From Bacteroidales bacterium (GTDB lineage Bacteria > Bacteroidota > Bacteroidia > Bacteroidales > JAFGHD01), in NCBI GenBank assembly GCA_016927695.1, contig JAFGME010000089.1, positions 1 through 33,320 of the forward strand: a stretch of DNA of 33,320 nt. Direction: 5' to 3'. The notes under the pieces were generated by a model. That model did no database searches. It saw only the letters and a program-made list of their open reading frames with translations, and was not told the origin of the DNA. Made by a program: the position numbers and the translations under genes. Positions 7,472-17,300 of this stretch are shown here, piece by piece. The first letter of the stretch is position 1. Each line of letters opens with the position of its first letter.

Positions 7472-8245
7472 ATGAGAGAAAAAATTGTGGCCGGAAACTG
7501 GAAAATGAACAAAAGTTTTGAGGAAGCCCAGGATCTTGTAAGCAACATTCTGGAAATCAAAGATCAACATGGCAAATTGAAAAACACCTCTGTGGTGCTG
7601 ATCCCTCCCTTTGTTTATCTTGAACTAGTTAAGGACATGACGGCAGAAACCGGCATCTTTACAGGGGCCCAAAACCTGTCGGAGAGGGAAAACGGCGCCT
7701 TCACAGGTGAGATTTCAGCTTCCATGCTTGAATCCATGAATATTGATTTCTGTCTGGCAGGTCACTCGGAACGAAGAAAGTATTTCGGCGAAACGGATGA
7801 AATGATCGCCATAAAAATTGTGGCCGCACTCAGGCATGACATCTCGCCCATCTTTTGTTGTGGCGAACTGCTCTCCGACAGGGAAAAGGGGACTCACTTT
7901 GACATTGTACACTCACAACTTAACCAATCGGTGTTCAGCCTTAACCCGAATGATTTTGCCAACATTGTTATTGCTTATGAGCCTGTGTGGGCCATTGGCA
8001 CCGGTGTGAACGCCACGTCCGGACAGGCTCAGGAAATGCATGCCTTCATCAGGGAACTGGTAACAAAGAAATATGGCAAAAACATTGCTGATACAACCAC
8101 TATTCTGTATGGAGGAAGCTGCAATTCCAAAAATGCCGCCGATCTTTTTGCCATGCCTGACGTGGACGGCGGACTTATCGGAGGAGCCTCCCTCGATGCG
8201 GAAGAATTTACCCTTATTGTTAAAGCGGCGGATGCCTTGAAATGA
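7472..8245 (+). CDS. tpiA: Triosephosphate isomerase
   Basis: Interconverts dihydroxyacetone phosphate and glyceraldehyde 3-phosphate in glycolysis and gluconeogenesis. The 257-residue protein shows the catalytic set: Asn9 and Lys11 in AGNWKMNK, His98 in LAGHSERRKYFGE, and the catalytic Glu170 in AYEPVWAIGTG, with the phosphate-binding ILYGGSCNSKNA and GLIGGASLDAEEF near the end. The length is typical. It lies 18 bp after aroE and 10 bp before prmA, inside the long operon. In Bacteroides I recall tpiA close to the BT_3928-type gene; here that gene is about 24 kb away. Confidence 0.98.
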   Translation: MREKIVAGNWKMNKSFEEAQDLVSNILEIKDQHGKLKNTSVVLIPPFVYLELVKDMTAETGIFTGAQNLSERENGAFTGEISASMLESMNIDFCLAGHSERRKYFGETDEMIAIKIVAALRHDISPIFCCGELLSDREKGTHFDIVHSQLNQSVFSLNPNDFANIVIAYEPVWAIGTGVNATSGQAQEMHAFIRELVTKKYGKNIADTTTILYGGSCNSKNAADLFAMPDVDGGLIGGASLDAEEFTLIVKAADALK

Positions 8246-8255
8246 TCATCGCTTC

Positions 8256-9095
8256 ATGAATTATATAGAATCGGAGTTCAACATTTCTCCTGCAGACCCC
8301 GGACGGGAAATCCTGATGGCCCTGCTTGCAGAGGAGGGGTATGAGTCATTTGAGGATTCCCCTGAAGGACTGAAAGGATACATCCCGGCAAACCTGTATT
8401 CAGCCGGCACAGTCGAAAGGATCATCAACCGGCTTTCCGTGGGTTTCAGGATCGAGTTCCGGGATAATATCGTTCCGGCACAAAACTGGAATGCGATCTG
8501 GGAAAAGGGCTACGAACCTGTGACTGTTGAAGGCCGGCTCCGCATCAGGGCGCCATTTCACAAAAAAGCGGAAGGTTTTCCCCTGGAAATCATCATTGAA
8601 CCCAAAATGTCCTTCGGAACGGGTCACCACCAAACCACAACCCTGATGGCAGGAATGATGCTGGATCAGGATTTTATCTCGAAAAAAGTGCTGGACCTTG
8701 GCTGTGGCACGGGAATATTGTCAGTGCTTGCCGAAAAACTCGGGGCATCCGCTGTCCTTGCAGTTGATAATGACAAAGGGGCCTGTGTTAATGCAGCAGA
8801 AAATGTCAATGGAAATAATTGCCACAGGATCACCGTTACACAGGGTGATATACATTTTTTCACGGATATGCATGCCGGTTTTGATATCATCCTGGCCAAC
8901 ATCAACAGAAACGTGTTGCTGGAATACATGCCGGTTTTCGGTTCCGGCCTGGAGAAAAACGGAACGCTGATGATCAGCGGTTTCTTTTCCGGAGACAGCG
9001 CCATCCTGCATGAAGCGGCCATTGCCAGGGGATTCAGGGTGGCGCTGGAAAAACACATGGATAACTGGGCAGCCATAATGTACAACAAGGTTTGA
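8256..9095 (+). CDS. prmA: Ribosomal protein L11 methyltransferase
   Basis: SAM-dependent methyltransferase that trimethylates ribosomal protein L11. Of the 279 residues, the first 85 or so form the small N-terminal substrate-recognition domain. The catalytic domain shows the family-specific SFGTGHHQTT (119-128), the SAM-binding DLGCGTGILS (147-156), an acidic residue after the second strand (AVDNDKGA), and the active-site ANINRNVLLE (from 214). Its length is a little shorter than the proteobacterial enzyme, as I would expect for the Bacteroidota form. It starts 10 bp after tpiA, and only one base separates its stop from the following giant gene. Confidence 0.95.
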   Translation: MNYIESEFNISPADPGREILMALLAEEGYESFEDSPEGLKGYIPANLYSAGTVERIINRLSVGFRIEFRDNIVPAQNWNAIWEKGYEPVTVEGRLRIRAPFHKKAEGFPLEIIIEPKMSFGTGHHQTTTLMAGMMLDQDFISKKVLDLGCGTGILSVLAEKLGASAVLAVDNDKGACVNAAENVNGNNCHRITVTQGDIHFFTDMHAGFDIILANINRNVLLEYMPVFGSGLEKNGTLMISGFFSGDSAILHEAAIARGFRVALEKHMDNWAAIMYNKV

Positions 9096-9096
9096 C

Positions 9097-12000
9097 ATGA
9101 GAAAATTCATCAGGACCACTGCCATATTTGTATTGTTTTTTTTAACAGTGAACACATCTGTGAAAGGGCAGTATTTTGATAAATTCTCAAACGAATATGA
9201 CGACTTTCTGAATGAACTCAGAGTTATGTTCGAAAAAATCAGCGTTAAGGAAACCCGTGAACTCAGCCTGGCTGAATTTGAACAGTTCGTTGCTAAATGG
9301 AACAATGGCGACTACACTGAAGAGCTGAAAGAGAATATCTATGACATCTGCAGCCAGATGTTGAGCCGAAGGCTGAAAGCGCATCCCCATTTTTATCACT
9401 ATCTCGCAGGTATGAATTCCATGATGGATGCAGGGCAACCGGTAAACAGCTACAGGGCATGGCATAAAACCCTGGACGAACTCGTTAAGGATAAGCGGAG
9501 CAGTAAGCCTTTGAGCGTATTTCTTGAAAACAGTCTTTACCTGCTGCGCGAAAACAGCCTTTATCTCTCAAGAGCAACCCGCTGGGTTTCCAACAACAAT
9601 AACTTTTACTTCGACTACGATACGGTTCCCAAAATCATTTTTGACAAGCTTACCCTGACCTGCTACGCCCTTAACGACAGCACGGCAATTTATAACACAC
9701 AGGGAACTTATTATCCTTTGACCAATATGTGGTATGGCATGGAGGGTAAGGTCACCTGGATGCGGGCCGGCTTTGCCCCTGACGAAGTTTATGCTGAACT
9801 GAGCCGGTATGAAATCAACCTGAAGTTCTCAAGGTTCGAAGCCGAAGCCGTCAGCTTTTATCATACCAAATACTGGAACAAAGCGCTCCTGGGCAGGCTG
9901 GAAGAAAAGGTTCTGGCCGATATCACTGAGGAGAAGGCCACCTTTCCGAAATTCAGCAGCTATTACACCCATCTTAAAATTGAACCCCTTTTCGAGAATA
10001 TAGATTTCGGCGGAGGCATTGAAATGGTGGGGTCAAAAATGATCGGCCTTGGCGATGCTGAAAGCGACGCCTACATCAGCATCAAAAACGAAGGCAGGGA
10101 ATTCATCCTTGTGAAATCAAAAAATTTCGTCATCCGGAAGGACAGGATATCTTCCTCCCGCGCATCCGTAACCATTCGCTTTAAGGAAGACTCCATTTAC
10201 CATCCCGGTATCCAGATGAGCTATGTTGACGACATCAGGGAGCTTGCCTTCATCAGATCGGGCAAGGGTCTTTCGGAAAGTCCGTTCTATAATTCGTTTC
10301 ACAATGTTCACATGTATTGTGAGGCCATCTACTGGAAAATGGGAGATCCCATTGTTAACCTTGAGATGATCAGGGGTATTTCCGGTCTTGGCCGTGCCAC
10401 TTTTGAATCGGAGAACTATTTCTCGATGGGAAGATTCGACAAGCTCCAGGGCATTGATCCAATAAATCCGCTCAACCTCATCAAAAACTATGTAGATCAG
10501 TACAATGTTTCAATGGTCACCGTCAACGGGCTGTCCGATCATATCAAGAAGCCCAGGGAACAGGTAATCTCCATGCTGGTCACACTCTCAAAGGGAGGGT
10601 ACGTGATCTTCGACCCTGATAATGAAACCGCCTTTGTGCAGGAAAGGCTCTTCGAGTACATCAATGCTTCCAATAAAAAAATTGATTACGACGTGATGCA
10701 GTTCAACTCCGAAACTTATGCCTACCAGAATGCCTCGCTCGAACTGGACAGTTTCGGACTGAAATTATACGGAGTACCATTTGTATTCCTGAGCGATTCG
10801 CAAAAGGTTTACATCTTCCCTGAAAACCAGGAGCTTGTGATGAAAAAAAACCGCGACTTTGTTTTTTCGGGAATGGTGCATGCCGGTTTGTTCAATTTTT
10901 TTGCCAGAAATTGTTATTTCAGCTATGACCAGTTCAAACTTGATATGCCGGTGATTGACTCGGTGAATTTCTTCATCCGTACCGACCAATTTGACGCAAA
11001 GGGAGAACGGGTTTATATTAAAGTACGAAACGTGATTTCCGACCTCAGCGGTGAACTGCTTATCGATGAGCCATTCAATAAATCAGGGTTGAAAAACTTC
11101 CCGCAATACCCGATTTTCACCAGTACCAAAAACGGTTATGTTTATTATGACAGCCCGTCAATCTATAATTCGGTTTATAACAGGGAAAAGTTTTATTTCT
11201 ATGTGTACCCCTTTTCCATCGACAGTCTGGATAATTTCAGGACAGATGTGCTTGAGTTTAAGGGCTACCTGGCTTCGGCAAGCATCTTTCCCGACATTGA
11301 GGAGCACCTGAAGATTCAGCCCGACTATTCGCTGGGTTTTGTAACAAGCACTCCTCCTGCAGGTTATCCGGCCTACAAGAACAAAGGGGTGTACTACTCC
11401 AAAATCAATCTCAGCAACCGGGGGCTCAGAGGGGACGGCTCCCTGGAATACCTGACCTCCACATCCTGGTCGAACGATTTCCTTTTCTTCCCGGATTCAT
11501 GCCTTGCCCTGGCTCAGAATTTCATGATCAGAGAGCAGCTCAGCCCTGTGGAATTCCCTGCGGTTAAGGGCATTGAAGTGAAAGAACACTGGATGCCCTA
11601 CGATAACCGGATGGTCATCCGGCAGACAGAATTCCCCTTTTCGATGTACAACCAGCAGTCTCAGTTGTTCGGCGTTCTTGTTCTCACTCCCCAGGAGCTG
11701 TATGGCGGCGGGAAGATGGCTTTCGAAGATGCACTTATGGATGCCCGGATGTATAATTTCAGGCATCATGAATTTATGTCGGATACAGCAGACTTCACCC
11801 TTAAAACCCTCGATAAGCTGAAGGTGGCCTTCTCCACCCACAATTACAGATCACATATCGACCTGCAGAAAAGAAAAGGCGAGTTCGTTTCCAATGGCGG
11901 GGTGTCGGTGGCCGACTTCCCTGTAAATAAATATATCTGTCTCATCGACGAATTCGAATGGTTTATGGATAATTATGAGATTTCCATGGGAAGCGAAAAA

Positions 12001-13587
12001 ACCAAAGAAGAGATGGCCTCTTACGACAACCTGACCATACGCGAACTGGTCGAAGTCAAACTCAGGGGTTCCGAGTTCATTTCGGTACATCCCGACCAGG
12101 ATTCATTGCGTTTTATCGCCACCACTGCAGCCTTCAACCTTAAAGACAATATCATCCGGGCTGAAGACGTGAAATTCATCCGGGTGGCCGATGCCGCCGT
12201 TTTCCCGGCCGATAAAAAAATCGAGATCGGGATAGATGCTGAGATAAAAACCTTTTTTAAGGCGGAGATCCTGGCAAACACTGTTACCAAATTTCATCAT
12301 GTTTACGATGCCACCGTCGATATCTTCTCCCGAAAAAACTATTGGGCCTTAGGCAATTACGACTATATAGACGAAACCGGATATAAGCAACAAATCAAAC
12401 TCAGTAAAATGTCCGTTGATTCTACATTCCAATCCATCGGCAATGGCTATATTTCTGATTCATTGGGTTTTACACTGAGCAACGACTTCGACTTCACCGG
12501 TAATGTGAGACTGAAAGCCAGTCAGGAGTTTCTGACTTTCGACGGGGGTTTCAGGATCAGGCACACGTGCACTGCCGGCAACAGAAGCTGGGTGAAATTC
12601 ATTTCGGAGATAAATCCCAAAGACATTATGATTGCGATCGGCGACTCCGTTTTTGATCTCAGTAAAAACAGGATGATGGCCGCCCTCATGTTTTCGGATG
12701 AATCAAGCCGGTTTTACTCCGGATTCCTTGCGGCAAAACGAAGCAAGAATGACATTCCTGTTCTGAATACCAAAGGTTTTCTGAAATTTGATAAAATTGC
12801 CGAAGACTATACCATCGCTCCAAAAGAAAAACTCCAGAGAAACTCCACTGCAGGAAACCAGGTCTCTCTTGACCGGAGGTATTGCATCCTTAGATCTGAA
12901 GGAAAGTTTGATCTTCATCCCGATTTCAACATGTTTAAAATGGATGCCTATGGAAAATCAACCCATTATATGATCCCTGATTCGACAACATTTGAAATGG
13001 TTCTTGCCGTTGATTTCCCATTTGAAAGCAAAGCCCTTGAACTCATGACCGAAAACATTATGGGCAAGAATCTTGAAGGGGTGGATGTCACCAGGCCGGT
13101 ATTCCTGAAAGCGCTCACTGACATACTGGGAGAAAAAGAAGCGGAAAAGCTCATTACCGACATCAATCTTTTCAGCAGGATCAGAAAATACCCGGCTGAA
13201 CTGGAACATACCATTTTCTTCTCAGATCTTAATTTTAAATGGGACTATTCTTCCCGGTCTTATGTTTCCAGAGGGCCGATCGGTATCGGAAGCATTGGAA
13301 AACAACAGATCAATAAATATGTGGAAGGATTCATTGAAATTTCCAAGAAAAGGACGGGCGACGAAATCAATATTTATTTTGAATTTGAAAAAGGCAGACA
13401 CTGGTTCTACTTTAACTACAGGAACAATTTGCTGCAATCCATTTCCTCAAGCATCGAATACAATACCGTACTTACCGACCTGAAGGAAGACAAGCGGATC
13501 ATTAAAGGAGCCAAAGACCAGGGCGATTACATGTTTAACATTTCCGATCTGAGAAAAAAGACCGATTTCCTTCGCAGGATGAAATAA
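9097..13587 (+). CDS. Giant exported beta-rich protein of unknown function
   Basis: I cannot assign this 1496-residue protein. Residues 1-26 look like a signal peptide (FVLFFLTVNTSVKG then QYF), so it is exported. Residues 30-200 are mostly helical. Much of the rest alternates short strands of aromatic and charged residues, for example TYYPLTNMWYGMEGKVTW near 205-222. About residues 470-550 are more helical (SDHIKKPREQVISMLVTLSK) and may be a separate domain. No transmembrane helix beyond the signal, no TPR, OmpA, SPOR or T9SS C-terminal signal is obvious. I believe similar proteins of this length occur in other Bacteroidota but cannot check. It begins one base after prmA and ends 4 bp before plsY, so it is cotranscribed with envelope-lipid genes. 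An envelope role is inference. Confidence 0.9.
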   Translation: MRKFIRTTAIFVLFFLTVNTSVKGQYFDKFSNEYDDFLNELRVMFEKISVKETRELSLAEFEQFVAKWNNGDYTEELKENIYDICSQMLSRRLKAHPHFYHYLAGMNSMMDAGQPVNSYRAWHKTLDELVKDKRSSKPLSVFLENSLYLLRENSLYLSRATRWVSNNNNFYFDYDTVPKIIFDKLTLTCYALNDSTAIYNTQGTYYPLTNMWYGMEGKVTWMRAGFAPDEVYAELSRYEINLKFSRFEAEAVSFYHTKYWNKALLGRLEEKVLADITEEKATFPKFSSYYTHLKIEPLFENIDFGGGIEMVGSKMIGLGDAESDAYISIKNEGREFILVKSKNFVIRKDRISSSRASVTIRFKEDSIYHPGIQMSYVDDIRELAFIRSGKGLSESPFYNSFHNVHMYCEAIYWKMGDPIVNLEMIRGISGLGRATFESENYFSMGRFDKLQGIDPINPLNLIKNYVDQYNVSMVTVNGLSDHIKKPREQVISMLVTLSKGGYVIFDPDNETAFVQERLFEYINASNKKIDYDVMQFNSETYAYQNASLELDSFGLKLYGVPFVFLSDSQKVYIFPENQELVMKKNRDFVFSGMVHAGLFNFFARNCYFSYDQFKLDMPVIDSVNFFIRTDQFDAKGERVYIKVRNVISDLSGELLIDEPFNKSGLKNFPQYPIFTSTKNGYVYYDSPSIYNSVYNREKFYFYVYPFSIDSLDNFRTDVLEFKGYLASASIFPDIEEHLKIQPDYSLGFVTSTPPAGYPAYKNKGVYYSKINLSNRGLRGDGSLEYLTSTSWSNDFLFFPDSCLALAQNFMIREQLSPVEFPAVKGIEVKEHWMPYDNRMVIRQTEFPFSMYNQQSQLFGVLVLTPQELYGGGKMAFEDALMDARMYNFRHHEFMSDTADFTLKTLDKLKVAFSTHNYRSHIDLQKRKGEFVSNGGVSVADFPVNKYICLIDEFEWFMDNYEISMGSEKTKEEMASYDNLTIRELVEVKLRGSEFISVHPDQDSLRFIATTAAFNLKDNIIRAEDVKFIRVADAAVFPADKKIEIGIDAEIKTFFKAEILANTVTKFHHVYDATVDIFSRKNYWALGNYDYIDETGYKQQIKLSKMSVDSTFQSIGNGYISDSLGFTLSNDFDFTGNVRLKASQEFLTFDGGFRIRHTCTAGNRSWVKFISEINPKDIMIAIGDSVFDLSKNRMMAALMFSDESSRFYSGFLAAKRSKNDIPVLNTKGFLKFDKIAEDYTIAPKEKLQRNSTAGNQVSLDRRYCILRSEGKFDLHPDFNMFKMDAYGKSTHYMIPDSTTFEMVLAVDFPFESKALELMTENIMGKNLEGVDVTRPVFLKALTDILGEKEAEKLITDINLFSRIRKYPAELEHTIFFSDLNFKWDYSSRSYVSRGPIGIGSIGKQQINKYVEGFIEISKKRTGDEINIYFEFEKGRHWFYFNYRNNLLQSISSSIEYNTVLTDLKEDKRIIKGAKDQGDYMFNISDLRKKTDFLRRMK

Positions 13588-13591
13588 GTGA

Positions 13592-14245
13592 ATGATGATG
13601 CACATTTTTACTTACATACCTTTCATCCTGCTGGCTTACCTGATCGGGTCCATTCCCACTTCAGTGTGGATAGGCCGGATTTTTTACCATGTGGATGTGC
13701 GAACCAAAGGCAGTGGCAACGCAGGAGCTACAAATACCATCAGGGTTCTGGGGCTCAGGGCAGGATTGCCCGTGCTGGCATTTGATATTTTCAAAGGCTG
13801 GTTTGCGGTGTTCCTGGCACATTTTCCCGAATATGAACCCGGCAGCTTCCCCGACCCCGTGGATTTCAGCATTATACTTGCCATGGCAGCCGTTCTTGGT
13901 CACGTTTTTCCGGTTTATGCCGGATTCCGGGGAGGTAAAGGCATTGCAACCCTCTTTGGGGTGGGCCTGGCTTTATATCCCCTATCAGCGCTTATCGTAT
14001 TAGGTATTTTTCTGGCCGTATTGCTTTCAACAAGAATAGTGTCGCTTTCTTCCATCCTGGCTTCCATTGCCTTCCCGCTGATAGAAATCCTTGCTCTCGG
14101 ACACACCGGATACCCTTCCCTGATGATCCTTACAGTTTTGGTGGCTGTTTTCGTTCCGGTTACTCATAAAAAAAACATTATAAGATTGTTGAAAGGAGAG
14201 GAAAATAAATTCAAATTCAGAAAAAAAAATACCTCTAATCATTGA
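13592..14245 (+). CDS. plsY: Glycerol-3-phosphate acyltransferase PlsY
   Basis: An inner-membrane enzyme that transfers the acyl group from acyl-phosphate to glycerol 3-phosphate, making lysophosphatidic acid, the first step of phospholipid synthesis. The 217-residue protein has the three known motifs: GSIPTS (19-24), GSGNAGATN (40-48) in the cytoplasmic loop, and GGKGIAT (about 114-120), with four or five hydrophobic segments. A basic tail (LKGEENKFKFRKKNTSNH) follows the last segment. Three ATG codons in a row (13592, 13595, 13598) make the exact start uncertain by two residues. It is the last gene of the long operon; 150 bp of AT-rich sequence separates it from the next gene. Confidence 0.96.
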   Translation: MMMHIFTYIPFILLAYLIGSIPTSVWIGRIFYHVDVRTKGSGNAGATNTIRVLGLRAGLPVLAFDIFKGWFAVFLAHFPEYEPGSFPDPVDFSIILAMAAVLGHVFPVYAGFRGGKGIATLFGVGLALYPLSALIVLGIFLAVLLSTRIVSLSSILASIAFPLIEILALGHTGYPSLMILTVLVAVFVPVTHKKNIIRLLKGEENKFKFRKKNTSNH

Positions 14246-14395
14246 TATTTAGGCTTTTAAGCTATACACCTGCTTTATTTACCCTTTATGAACAAATGAT
14301 TTTGGAAAAAATCCTTAATTAAAATGAATTTTATTTTACCGAATTGTTAACTTTATCGGTAAATTCTGACATAAATATTTTTTGAAAAACAAAGT

Positions 14396-17300
14396 GTGAA
14401 AAACCTCATTACGATAATATGCGTGCTTTTACTGACCGGGTTTTGGCTGTCACTCAGAGGTCAGAAATCTGAGGAAGAACTGATCAGCGAGGCCAATAGC
14501 AGATATTCTGCCGGAGAATATGGTGAGGCAATGTCGCTTTATTCAAGGTTGCTCAGCGTTTATCCGGAGAATCCGGTGTACAGCTTCAGGTATGGGGTGA
14601 GCAGCCTTTACACCCACCGGAACGATCTTCCGGGAAGCCTCAGATATATTGAGTTTGCCGCTGAAAAAGGGATTGAAGATAACATGGTCAGTTACTACCT
14701 CGGCCTTGCCCGCTATTACAACATGAAATTTCCCGAAGCCATCGGTGCGTTCCGGCAATACCTGGCTACCGGCAATCCCGGAAGCAATAAAGCCGAAGAA
14801 ACAAATAACTATATCCGGCTTTGCGAAAACGGACAGTCTCTCCTTAAAACCAACAGAATCGCAGGCATCGCTGAAATAAAAAACTCTGACAGGACTAACT
14901 TCTTCAGGGCATATCCTGCTGAAAAACTGGCCGGGAAACTACTTCTTAAACCTGACATTTTCCAATCCGCAGAAGATCTCAAAAGAGAAGAATCCGGGTT
15001 GATTTATATGCCTGCAGGCAGCCAGACATTGTACTTTGCAAGTTATGGAAATAATCCCTCGAACAGTAAGGATATCTATGTTTCACGAATGCAGCCAAAT
15101 GGCGACTGGGGTCCGCACGAATTACTCCCCGCATCGATCAACACTCCCCTTGATGAAGATTACCCGGTAATATCACAGGATGGCAATATACTGTATTTCG
15201 CTTCCCGTGGACATAATTCAATGGGCGGATTCGATATCTTTGCCACCACATTCGATCCCGCCATAAACGCATGGGGGCCACCTATAAACCTCGACTATGA
15301 AGTAAATACGCCATTTAACGACTTCCTCCTTGTACCGGAAAAAAACGGGGAATATGTTTGGTTTGCATCCGACAGAAACTCTGCCGGCGCTGACTTAAAA
15401 GTGTGTAAAGCAAATTTTTTACAAAGTTTGCCGCCGGGCGAGCACCTCTCCCAATCAGAAAACTCACCGGCTGATGCTCATCCCGACACGCTTGCCGTTT
15501 CTGAAGTCATTTCCGGTGAAAAAACAGCTGTCCTTGGCAATGACTTATCCAAAATCGATGATGCTCCGAAAGATTTCAGGGATGACTCTGTCCTTGCCGA
15601 CAGCGCCTTCTATCTGGTTAACCTGGAAAAAGAAAAATTAAAAAAAATAAAGGCTGCTAAGGAGAAAGCATTTCTCATATCCGGTGAAAAAAAGAACAAA
15701 GCAATGAAGGCCAAATCGGAAATGGGACAGATCCCTGCAAACGACCCCGCAGTGGCCGGCAGGTACAATGAACTGGCTCACAGCAGCGCGCGATGGGATA
15801 TGATGAGCGCTCATGCGACCAACATTGGGAATGTCATCAAAGCCCAGATAAACCTGAAAGAAACCCAGATAGAGAATTGGAAAGGACAGGCCTCCCATAT
15901 ACAGGAGACTTCAGCCACGGGCACCTATGATCAAACCTCCATTTATTTCGGATACCTCAAATACTCCATGGCTGAAGCGGATACCTTCAGAAATTATCTG
16001 CCTGTGCTCGATTCGATTGGTAAAGAGCTTAGGGATTATCCGGTTGATATTGCCCTTTCATCCACGAATGATATTCCGGTTGAGAAAGATGCGGAGAAAC
16101 AGCCCCCCGAAAAATCCGGTGAAGAAATAAAAGCCGTTGTGCCTGTCATTCCCGCTGAAAAGCCTGCAGAAAAACCCCCTGACAATATGAAGCTGAATAT
16201 CCTCCGTGCAGAGGTTGATTCAACCGGCACAATGCTTAACGGCAAAAGGGAGATGCTTCAAATGACCGGGAATATGGCCGCCGCCGAATCAATGAAGTAC
16301 AGCCGCCTTTACCTGCAGGCATTATCCGACCCCCAAATTGCCGTTAACATGGCTGACAGCGCTTTCAGGCAATCTCTGAAAGACACCCTCTCCTTCCTGG
16401 CAAGAAGCAGCGCAATATCTTACCTCATCTATCGCGAAGCCGATTCGCTTCGGACAGACATCAACGCGGTGATTGCAATGAAAGACCATGCAGATCAGGC
16501 CATTCAGAATGGAAAAGCAGATGATGCCGCCTCCGCAATGGAAATATTGCGTAAAAACATGGAGGGTTTTGATATAAAATATGACCCCGTCAGGCGGGTT
16601 GGGGAGAAGTTGCCCAAGCCCAGAGAGACAAACGTTGGACAATCGCAAAAATACCTGGAGGTGGCCGCCAGATATCTGACCGAATTTGATGCGTTGGAAA
16701 AGGAGTCTGAGGCCCTGAAAATTAAAGCCTCTAAAAAGAAAGACGGCAAAAAGAAAAAAGAGCTGCAAAGGGAGGCTGAAAAAATAGAAAAAAGAGCCGA
16801 CCTGAAATATGAAAATTACACCAACAACAAAGAAAAAGGCGATGATCTGCTGGCTGCATACGAGGCAGCAGTTCAAAACAAACAGGTTTTTCTGATGCTT
16901 GAGGATCATTATAAGTCCTCTGACCAGAGTCAGGATTACCCGCTTGCATCAAAAAATCCTGAAGATTTCAGGCTTCCGCTGGAATTTATCCATGGCGGCT
17001 TCATGAACTATCCCTGCCACGACATCATCACGGGGGATATCAGTGAAGCCTGTATCAGCAAAGGCGAAATTAAAGGAGAATCCATTGCTGAAGCCGGAAA
17101 TGAAATCCTGGCGGCCACCCCACGCACTTATGTTTTCAACCCTCATGGATTTAAAACCAAATCTGCTCTGTTGACCTCCTTATCCGATTATATCCATACA
17201 GAAAAAAACCTCATCGATAAAAAATCAGATCTTGATCAGGCACAGGAATACCCTGCCAAAAGGTTGCAATTCATTTCTTATTTGGACAATTACATTCAGG

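Noticed and set aside
8721-9305. Minus-strand 194-codon open frame opposite prmA and the giant gene
   Set aside because: It runs antisense across the junction of two well-supported plus-strand genes and its product has no recognisable features.
14246-14395. Promoter or terminator between plsY and the large envelope gene
   Set aside because: The best -7 candidate, TATTTTTTG near 14376-14384, has one extra base relative to TAnnTTTG, and GCTT-TT-AAGC is too short to be a terminator.
16322-16909. Minus-strand 195-codon open frame opposite the TPR/PD40/SPOR gene
   Set aside because: Its phenylalanine-rich product is the antisense of the lysine/glutamate-rich coiled region; the plus-strand frame is continuous and clearly coding.
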